A program made the position numbers and the translations under genes. The notes under the pieces were generated by a model, which was not told the DNA's origin, ran no database searches, and saw only the letters and a program-made list of their open reading frames with translations. From the NCBI GenBank assembly GCA_023630585.1, contig CM042565.1, forward strand, positions 10,730,013 to 10,794,012: DNA of 64,000 bases, in the 5' to 3' direction. This document shows positions 55,601-64,000 of this stretch, in pieces. The stretch's first letter is position 1. Every line of letters begins with the position of its first letter. The stretch is from Cranoglanis bouderius (taxonomy: Eukaryota; Chordata; Actinopteri; Siluriformes; Cranoglanididae).

Positions 55601-58600
55601 ATGCAGCTTTGTGTAGTGTGCAGCGAGAAAATTCCCAAATACAGATGCCCTGTGTGCAGGATAAGATAGTAAGTAAAGATTTATAGTAAGTAAAGATATA
55701 CACATGAATGAATTTATCGTGTACATGTATGTATATATGTATATATGTATATATGTATGTATATTGCGTTAATTTGAATACTTCCCATCATGCTTAGCAG
55801 TTAGGCATAGTTGTGTGTTTAACTGTTGAAAGTTTAAAAAACGGTTTTCAATTTTAAGTGTATAATTGAGTGGTTGAAACGTTTTAGTGATAATTTGAAC
55901 CGTGTTTGATGTTTCTCACCGTTTCTATATAATGTGTGTAAAATAAAACACAAATTAGCTAAAACTCTTACTTACGTTGCAGCTGTTCTTTAGGGTGCTT
56001 TAAGAAACACAAAAATGATGGTAAGTATTGTAACTTTTTTTTTCTGAATGTAGTTTTTAAATAATTGTGTGTAAAACATACAGTCCCCTCCTAAACTATT
56101 GGAACGGCAAGGCCAATTCATTTGTTTGTGTTATACACCAAAGACATTTGGGTATGAGATCAAAAGATGGATATGAGTGAGTTTAGGATTTCGTGGTATT
56201 TACATCTAGAGGTGTTAAACAACATAAAACATAGAACCTTTTGTATCAGCCCACCCAATTTTTAGGTGAGCAAAATTATACGAACGGGGGTCCCTTCAGT
56301 CTCCCTTCAGTCGGTAAAATGCTGCTCAACTGGGTTGAGGTCTGGTGATTGACTTGGCCAGTCTAAAACCTTCCACTTTTTCCCCCGATAAAGTCCTTTG
56401 TTGAGTTGGCAGTGTGTTTTGGATCAGAAGCAGCCATGCAAGCCCAAGCCATGACACTACCTCCACCATGTTTCACAGATGAGCTTGTATGTTTTGGATC
56501 ATCAGCAGATTCTTTCTTTCTCCCCACTTTGGCCTTTCCATCACTTTAGTAGAGGTTAATCTTGGTTCCAGAACTTTTGTGGCTCATCTCTGTATTTCTT
56601 TGCAAAGTCCAACCTGGCTTTCTGATTCTTACTGCTGATGAGTGGTTTGCATCTTTGTGGTATGGCCTCTTTATTTCTGCTCTCAAAGTCTTCTTTGAAC
56701 AGTAGATTGTGATACCTTCATCCCTGCCCTGTGGCGGTTGTTGGTGATGTCACTGACTGTTGTTTTTTGGGAGTTTTCTTCACAGCTCTCATAATGTCTC
56801 AGTCATCAGCTGGTGTCGTTTTCCTTGGCCGACACATTCAGTGTCTGTTGCTCAGTACGCCAGTGGTTTCCCTCTTTTTCAGGACATTCGAAATAGTTGT
56901 ATTGGTTATGCCCAATGTTTGTGCAATGGCTCTGATTGATTTTTCCTCTTTTCTCAGCTTGCTTTTCTCCCTTAGACAGCTCTATGAGCTTCATGTTGGC
57001 TTATCCTTTTTAACAGCAAATGCACAGGTGAAACTGAAGGCTAACACCAAGAGTAGATTTTCAGAGCTACTTATTGGTTACACAATCAATCTAACAGGAT
57101 ACACCTCGGTAATAAGAAACACCTGTTAGTCATATGTTCCAATATTTTTTTCTCGCTTACAAAGTGGGTGGTCTGATACAAAATGTTCTGTCGTTTAACA
57201 TATCTACATATAAATACCAGGAAATAAAATCATCTTTTGATCTCAAACCCAAATGTCTTCAGTCTAAAGCAAAAAAAAAATTTAATTGGCCTTGCCGTTC
57301 CAAAAGTGTCAGAGGGGCCTGTATATAATTATTATATACTGTATATAATGTGCCAAGGTTATTTTTATGTTTAGCCATATTTCTGCTTGTTGTTAATCAA
57401 ATTAAAGAAATAGTTTGGCCAGAAATTAATGTACTCAATGTCCCCCTCATTGCAGATGTCAATACATGTATTTAGTGTCTGAGTTTTGCTTATTTGATTT
57501 TAAGTGTAGTAAGAGAAGAGTAAGAGAAACATGTATCCTTTAGTTTAGCATTGGGCACTCTAACTGTCTAATGTCTAAATCACACAGTCACCTCAAACGC
57601 TGCCGAGTTGTTCAGTTGTTTTGAAGCATATTTGCGGAAGGATAGGATGACTCAGGACAAGTTTACTGATAAATAAAAATGGATAATTTCATTATTAAGA
57701 GCCACAGTTCAGTATTTAGTATGTCTAGATCTCTTTACATTTGTCCCAGAGGGAGGAAAACCAAGACTAAACTTTCAGCTTGTTTCCCTAACTCAATATC
57801 CTCATACTTTTAGTGCAAAACTAATGTAATTTAGGATATTTTAAAGAGACATTTTCACTCTTTTTTATTTTTTTGGTGTGTTCTGCATTTCCAGACTCGT
57901 GCCAGCCAGTGAAAGATGTCGCACCTCCTGCAACTGCACCGTGTCCAGGTTCCTGTCAGAGTGGGGGTGTGTTTACTTTTGCATATGTACAATGTCTTGA
58001 AAGTTGGTTTTTCAGTTTATTGCATTACTGGTTTCCTTCAGTTAAAAGTAATAAGAAATGTTGCATTTTTGTGGCAAGTGTTACTTATTTACTTCTGTTG
58101 AATAGACTTCAGTCTGATTGGCTGTGTTCCAGTACCATTTCTAATGCACCATTGTTGGCTTTCCTTTGCCACTTGCCCTAGTTGAAGTCAACTAGGGTGA
58201 GTTAAAACAGTCCCTGATATAATGTTCCCCAGGTTGTAAAAGCTGTTCTATTACATTGTAACTTATCCATTTGGTAACTATTACATAACATTATTACAAA
58301 CTTGCATAACACTTTATCCCTACACTGCTGGTGTTCTAGGGTTCATGTTGTTATATACAAGTATCTGTTTACTATTTCAGCAGCAGAGCCCTGGATGGTT
58401 GATGACCTCCTGGACGAGGACAGTCAGTCTGACAGAGTTCCTCTGCAGAAACTTCAGCGATTAGGTACTGTGTTTATTTGGCTCATCAAACAGCCATACG
58501 GCTAGTTCGACTTGCAATAAGCTCAGAATCTAAAGGTGTATATATTCACTGATCAGCCATAACATTAAAACCAAGGACAGGTGACGTGAATAATGTTGAT

Positions 58601-59191
58601 TATTTCATTACAATGGCACCTATCAGGGGTTGGGATATATTAGACAGCAAGTAAACAGTCAGTTCTCGAAGTTGATGTGTTGGAAGCAGGAAAAATGGTC
58701 AAGTGTAAGGATCTGGGCGACTTTGACAAGGGCCAAATTGTGATGGCTAGACGACTGGGTCAGAGCATCTCCAACAGCAGGTCTTGTGGAGTGTTCCCGG
58801 TATGCAGTGGTTAGTACCTACCAAAAGTGGCCCAAAGAACAACCGGTAAACCAGTGACAAGGTCACGGGAGCGAAGGCCAGCCCGTCTGGTCCGATCCCA
58901 CAGAAGAGCTACTGTAGCACCAACTGATCTACAGCACAGGTGTATTGATAAGGAAATCTCTGATTCTGATCGTACCCTGCTTGTTTCGTAGGTGAATCAA
59001 CGGATCTGATGACTCTGCTGCAGAATCCACACCTGAGAAATCTGATGCTGACTGTCGATTCAGCCGAGGATAAATCCAAAGCGATGAAGGATGCCATGCA
59101 GGAGCCGCTGTTTGTAGAGCTCGCCAACCAGTGCTTACAGATTATTGAGCCAACAGAAATACAAGATGATGATGATGATGATGATGAATAG
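55601..59191 (+). CDS. znhit3: Zinc finger HIT domain-containing protein 3
   Basis: Coding exons 55601-55668, 55983-56020, 57895-57948, 58381-58464 and 58992-59191 total 444 bp, 147 aa (human 155). ZNHIT3 (TRIP3) acts in nuclear receptor coactivation and box C/D snoRNP assembly. The HIT finger is complete in the first two exons: C4-x2-C7, C16-x2-C19, C24-x3-C28, H32 and C38. The conserved C-terminal part reads LQKLQRLGESTDLMTLLQNP, HLRNLMLTVDSAEDKSKAM and MQEPLFVELANQCLQIIEP. The protein ends in seven Asp and one Glu encoded by a GAT repeat. The start is short compared with the mammalian protein, with no extra residues before QLCVVC. Intron 2 holds a Tc1 and intron 4 a Tc1 fragment. Exon 4 begins after CAG with CAGCAGAG, so alternative acceptors are possible. 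Confidence 0.95.
56079..57324 (-). mobile_element. Tc1/mariner element, degenerate, in znhit3 intron 2 (family T7)
   Basis: Inverted ends: 'ggaacggcaaggccaattca' on the left and 'aattggccttgccgttccaa' on the right, with outer 'tacagtcccctcc' and 'gaggggcctgta'. The body reads like a Tc1 transposase in antisense (minus strand: words around 'tggtggaggtagtgtcatgg' and the helix-turn-helix near 56,900), with many stops. Opposite orientation to the gene. Confidence 0.88.
57325..57894. other. Remainder of znhit3 intron 2
   Basis: No recognised feature. Confidence 0.5.
58540..58980 (+). mobile_element. Truncated Tc1/mariner fragment in znhit3 intron 4 (family T8)
   Basis: Starts 'cactgatcagccataacatt' and continues through the N-terminal part of a transposase gene ('gcgactttgacaagggccaa', 'gacgactgggtcagagcatc', 'ggtcacgggagcgaaggcca'). 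It stops after 'ctacagcacaggtgtattga', right before the exon 5 acceptor. No 3' end. Confidence 0.85.
59166..59188 (+). repeat. Coding (GAT)n trinucleotide repeat in znhit3
   Basis: Seven GAT codons encode the acidic tail just before GAA TAG. Confidence 0.95.
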
Positions 59192-60453
59192 TAAAACAGG
59201 TCAAGAACATCCACTCAGGCTGGTGCTTGAGGAAGAACAAGATTGTGTGCGTGTGTGTGTGTGTGTGTACTGATTGAATGGTCTCTATGCTTGTCATGTT
59301 CTAAAATATGGAATATACTTCACTCTAGTCTTTGCTGGATTACAGGAGTTTAAGAATCGATACTCACTTGCAAATGCTGTTTATTAAAAGTATTTGTTTA
59401 GTTTTTGGTTAGCCGTTTGATTATTCTGATGTCAAAATACCTGTAGTAAAGAACTGCTTGGTTATGAAATGTATCTGAATCTAGAATTTAGCCTTTAAAC
59501 ACATTTAACATTGGGATAATGATACCTTCTTTCTTAAATCACAATCATCCCACAAATAAAACATATCCAATTTATTAGCTTATTTATAGTCTTGATAAGA
59601 AACAGGACAACATTTTTGCCAAGTAACGTGCAAAGATTATCCTGAACATTGAGTAGTGTGAATATTACAATGTCAAGTACTCAAAATGTACATTTCCAAT
59701 ACAGTACCTGAACATTGTACATAAATATATTAACATGTGGAAGTCAAAAAAAAAAAAATCAAAATATTGTAAAAACAGAAATCAAGCTACTCGTCCCTAT
59801 AAAAGTAGTGTTTCTATTTGTGCAATGAGCCTTAAATAAAGCAGAAAGGTACATAAAGTACACAGTACTAAACAGTACATAAACATTCCAGTTAAATGAC
59901 GTGTTTGATCATGTATTAAATGAATTAAAGGAATAGTTGATCAGTCAAAATATATTTGGTTCCTGATGTGCTTTGAATCTAATGTTGCCATCAAGTATTG
60001 GATTTTTGTTCTTCCCGTTTTAAAATAGACTTACATCTCCAGTGCAAACACGTCTTTAATGTTTCCCCAGTTATCTCAGTTTATCTTTCAAGCAATTCAT
60101 CTAGGAATAATCTCTAATTAAATAAATATTAGTGTTATCAAAACCAAATAAGCAGACCTTGATTATAAAATTTTCAATAAAACGATTTCCTCATGCAGGA
60201 AGCATAATCTCTGAATAAATACATATAAAATGGCCTACTGTAGTGTGTAGACTGTAATTAACAAAAGGCACGTACACGTTAAACAAACAGAATATATACA
60301 GCAAAACAGAGCCCTGAATTACATTAGATGTGGCAGCTATGGGTTTCACTGGCATTCATTCCTGCTTGTGCATTTTGAAGGTGCATTGATTTGGGTAACG
60401 CTTGCTTTGGTCAATTAGAGTGGATTGATATGGAGTAGCAGATACACACACAC
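59192..60453. other. Convergent 3' region of znhit3 and myo19
   Basis: No coding exon. A short (GT)n lies at about 59,250-59,268. A plus-strand AATAAA for znhit3 lies at 59,555-59,560. Several T-rich stretches could serve myo19 in antisense. The two 3' UTRs may overlap. Confidence 0.5.
59555..59560 (+). terminator. Candidate polyadenylation signal AATAAA of znhit3
   Basis: The canonical hexamer lies about 365 bp after the stop codon. Confidence 0.45.
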
Positions 60454-63400
60454 TCATGTTTTCTCCAGCAGAATCTGATTAAACCCAGTCACTTCGTCAG
60501 TGTGGGGTCCTGGGTACATGTCGGCGTAGCGGAGAGGAGATTTCTGCATGTGAAGCTTCACAGAGCCCTGCAGAGAAACGCATACAGTCAAAAAAAACAA
60601 ACAAAAAAAAAACTGTAATGGATTAAAGAGAACATTCCCGTGATCCAGGACAAATCCATGATCAGGCAGAATGTGTGTCTGTAAAGCTAAAACCACCCAA
60701 GAAGGTAGCTAAAATGTCCAACTATGCAGCTGACATTGGAATGTACTGGATCTTGTGCTATATCAAATAACTGATTACACAAAACTCATTCAGTACTCAG
60801 CTCCGAGGTCTCACCTGTGGCTGTGCCCGGATGGACGCCACGCCGCGGTTGAACTGGTTGGTCTCCACTTTGTACTCTCCGTTCCTGAAGGGGATCTTCA
60901 GTGTGGCCATGATGGACATGACCTTGTGGAATCCTGTGGTGGTCAGAGTCACGGTGATGCTGGGGGTGAAGGTCATAGCCAGGCCCAGGAGCCAGCTGCT
61001 GATTGCTGCAGGATTGGGGAAACTGGAGAGCTGCACAGAACCTCTCCGAGTCAGCAAGGAGCGCGCATCTTCTACCTCTTGCAGGTCCTCAGCGTCGTCC
61101 AACTCCGCCTCAGCCAGGGAGTCCATCAAAGCCTGGGAAGAAGGGGAAAGGGAAAAACTGTTTATTCAAAAAATCTGTTAGTCAGCCTCTATCACATCTT
61201 ATTTATAGGTTGGTCTGTGTAAGGTGAGAATCCTATTATTATATTTAGAGATATTTTCATAATAAACAATATGCAAACATTTAGCTGGCCAAACCAGTAG
61301 TGCCACATTTTTTTATTTTATTTTTTTTAAAAAGAAAGAAAGAAAGAAAAATCAGGCTGCAAGTTTTCCACCTCTGCCAAGAACCTTTTTTGTTGGAGTT
61401 AGATTTTTCTTTTTATACTTAAATTCAAACTTAACATAAAACAAAGTCAAATATGATGGAAAATATTATGAATGAGTCAGGTGTACAAAACAAGCAATAA
61501 AATCAAATTAAGATTCAGGGAGCACAATTTTAATGGTCTAAAACACTCACCCTCCAAGACCTCCATTTATTCTGGATGACTGTAGCAGCTTTGTGCCATC
61601 TCCTCACCTCTCTCCTCACCAGCCAGGCCCGTACCACTGAAATACACAGAGACACACAGATTATAGACAGACAAGAAAAGATCAAATGTACTGTATGTTG
61701 GCCAGAGAAAACATTTAGCATTTTCTACTAGACACGGTTCTGAAAACTACAGGTGTTCCTGAAATGAAATATTTATTGCACTTTTTTTGCACATAACACA
61801 AGTAAAGTTCTAGCAGTTTAAAGAAGAAGAATCAATTGCTGTGGTACAAGAAGAATAAAACACTTTGGGGTGTGCTGTTATGGGACATAATTAACTTTGG
61901 GGTTGTAACTATAACTCCAGTTCAGGCTGGGCCGCATCACACCACCACATTGTTTATTTTCCTATAACACCGTGCCCCAATTGTGTGGAAGTGGAGCAGG
62001 AAAAGCTGGCCAAATGAGTACAGGGATGCACGTAAGGCTCAGAAACAGTCACTGCTCCCTCAGGAACACCAGACCCTCCCACTCAAGCCACCCACCACCT
62101 CAACCCTACGTTATTCATGCACATCTTATTGCCATTTCAAAGGTCATTTTGCTCTGAATGGTGTACTGTGAAGCTATTTTACAACAATAAAAATCACACC
62201 ATGGCTTTGAAAAAAGAGAACAGACAATTCCACTCTACAGGCCCAAATCAGTAATGCTCTAAATAACACATGTTGTATATGCTGTACCTGCTTGGATGAA
62301 AGTGGCACACTTTGTCCTGATGGCTCGCTGGCGGCGCTGGTGTCTGCGCCAGCAGCACTGGATAGAGAAGGCCTTCTGAGAGCGCACTCTGTACCTCTGC
62401 TCCTCCAATAGCTCCAACTAGATAAAACATACACACTCAGTATAGGAAAATGTTTTACTTGTTTTCTTTTTTGTATCCTATTAACAGACTCTCAAATTCC
62501 TTTGATTTTAACGCTAAGAAGACTGATGTGGCATTACCATGCCATGTGTCAAGAACACTTTGGTCTTCCCACAATGCACCATTACGTCATTGTTGGTTGT
62601 GGGGTTGGGGTCAGGAGAATTGGTCCTCAGGACTGCATTCAGAATGTCCTGTACAGCGGGGCCTAGAGCGATCTGATCCCCATTCTCAACTCCTAGAGGA
62701 TACAAAGCCAGTGGCATTATGACCACACATGCAAACAAACTCAAACATTTTAATTTTGTGCTAGAAAACTAATGTTTGGGAATCGAAAATATTTTTTGTA
62801 CTGACTTGATAATGTAGAAGTCATAAAATAAAATAAAAAAATCTAAAAAGTTTGTACTAAAAAAAGTAGGGTGCATAAAACTTTTCCACAGTACTGTACA
62901 CAACACAAACACAGCCCTGTGTAAACAGCAGCACAGATAAAAAGCTGAAGCCTGTTTAATATTTAAAGGTTAGGCTTGTAAAATTCCTCTGAAATGCATT
63001 ATTTAAATTGTATCAATTAGTACTATAATTCATTTCAATGTTAATGAGCTTATCATTAACACTATGTGTTTGGATCATGTAAACCACAGAAGGGGAAAAT
63101 TGTATCAGTTTCTTAAGCAAAGAAAATAAATGATAAACTTCATTATATTAGATACAGTTTTATTTATTTACAGACAGTTTTATAGGTGATCTGGGATTCT
63201 CTTCACAGAGAAATCTTCCTGGCTTCCTTATTCACTAGATACGTTCGCTATGCAGGGTGTATAATATTGGAGTTGTAGATCCTGCATCCTACATATACTG
63301 CATGCCTGTTAGAACACCATCTGATCTTTAGCCACGAAAACAGCGACTCCCAAATGTGTGATTCCAGTATTGGCAAATTTAAACATGATCGAAAATATGT

Positions 63401-64000
63401 GAAAATGAATTATGTTATTCTGAACCCTTTTCTCATGTTAAATGACATAAGGGTCATTTAGGAAGTGCATGTTTTGCCAGACTTAAGAAACTGTAAATAT
63501 AAATAGACAGTGAAAATGCAGAAATATGGATTAAAGATGATGGACACAGACCAGAACACTACCATACACATGGTATGTTGTATGTGTGGGGTGAAATGAT
63601 GAATTGAAAAACCAAAGCACTTGCACTGAACAGCAGTTCTGAATTTCACATTGTGGAAATACAAAGGTCACCAAGTCGAAGAGGTGGATGTTCAGTTAGA
63701 AAGTGCGTGCCAAAATATGCTACCCACTCACCCACAAAAGGCATGCACACATTTACCCGAAATAGCTAGAAGCCTAGTTAATCTACGCCTGGTCCCATTC
63801 TAAACGTAAAAAAAATGTATTTTGCTTCCCAATAGGGTGGAAAAAAGAATAAGATGAGCAGAGAACTGCAAATAAAGGAATAGAAACAAAGAGAAGAGAT
63901 TACATAAGGAGAGAGCAGACGCCAAGAAATTCAAGAACAGAAATGAAATATCGTCTTTATCACCTTGAGCCGGGAGTCTGGTGTTGGTGATCAATCCGTA
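60454..64000 (-). CDS. myo19: Unconventional myosin-XIX, C-terminal part (gene continues beyond the window)
   Basis: Visible coding exons, 5' to 3': 64000-63964 (cut by the edge), 62692-62538, 62417-62288, 61636-61551, 61132-60815 and 60567-60454 with TGA at 60,456-60,454. They total 840 bp, 279 aa, all phases agreeing. Myosin XIX is the actin motor on the mitochondrial outer membrane, active in mitochondrial positioning and inheritance at division. The end of the motor head shows VHCGKTKVFLTHGM. IQ-type helices follow (RSQKAFSIQCCWRRHQRRQR, AATVIQNKWRSWR). Then comes the tail that targets mitochondria (SWLLGLAMTFTPSI, GEYKVETNQFNRGVASIRAQ, KSPLRYADMYP, VTGFNQILLEKT). The protein ends at EKT, shorter than human, which extends past GFNQILLE. 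Tail-to-tail with znhit3, as in human. Confidence 0.93.
61815..61985 (+). repeat. Dispersed repeat family R, 3' part, in a myo19 intron
   Basis: 'gctgtggtacaagaagaata', 'gggtgtgctgttatgggaca' and 'cctataacaccgtgcccc'. It extends the 3' end seen in the 35-kb copy. Confidence 0.6.
62753..62898 (-). mobile_element. MITE family M1 copy 4, one end only, reversed
   Basis: Reads on the minus strand as 'tacagtactgtggaaaagtt' followed by 'ctacattatcaagtcagtac' and 'ttccc.aaacattagttttc', the left part of family M1. Lies in a myo19 intron. Confidence 0.8.
62899..63963. other. myo19 intron, remainder
   Basis: No recognised repeat or exon; AT-rich. Confidence 0.5.

Noticed and set aside
56731..57129. 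132-codon plus-strand frame in znhit3 intron 2
   Set aside because: It is the antisense of a degenerate Tc1 transposase, with element ends on both sides.

Overview
The window looks like nuclear DNA of a ray-finned fish, most likely a teleost. All five protein-coding genes are vertebrate genes with spliced exons and GT/AG borders. Introns and spacers are crowded with Tc1/mariner DNA transposons, tRNA-derived SINEs and very long dinucleotide microsatellites. The repeat style would suit a catfish or related otophysan, but that is an impression, not a proof.

Layout. From 1 to about 21.0 kb no complete gene is seen. This part holds microsatellites, Tc1 copies, MITEs, SINEs and one CpG-rich block (15.95-16.47 kb) with a splice-donor-like site on the minus strand, possibly the first exon of a gene running off the left edge. 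From 21,094 to 39,875 (minus) lies mlxipl, encoding ChREBP (a Mondo-family bHLH-Zip glucose sensor): 17 coding exons, 912 codons plus stop, all frames joining. A 4.8 kb head-to-head spacer made mostly of three different Tc1 elements separates it from rpain (44,711-49,943, plus; RPA-interacting protein, 225 aa). c1qbp (50,800-55,188, minus; mitochondrial p32/gC1qR, 289 aa) lies tail-to-tail with rpain. znhit3 (55,601-59,191, plus; HIT zinc finger, 147 aa) lies head-to-head with c1qbp across 412 bp. myo19 (60,454 to beyond 64,000, minus; mitochondrial myosin XIX, C-terminal part only) lies tail-to-tail with znhit3.

The rpain-c1qbp and znhit3-myo19 convergent pairs match the human arrangement as I recall it (17p13 and 17q12). 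Here the two pairs sit side by side with mlxipl next to them. The products act in glucose-responsive transcription (mlxipl), nuclear import of RPA (rpain), the mitochondrial matrix (c1qbp), nuclear RNP/coactivator work (znhit3) and mitochondrial transport on actin (myo19). They do not form one pathway.

I found no new multi-gene system. The items most worth a second look are: a near-perfect 36-bp-arm hairpin in an rpain intron whose only mismatches are G-U compatible; a microsatellite that serves as the polypyrimidine tract of mlxipl exon 2; a long CU tract nine bases after the mlxipl stop codon; a split tandem duplication inside mlxipl; and several nested or chimeric transposons.
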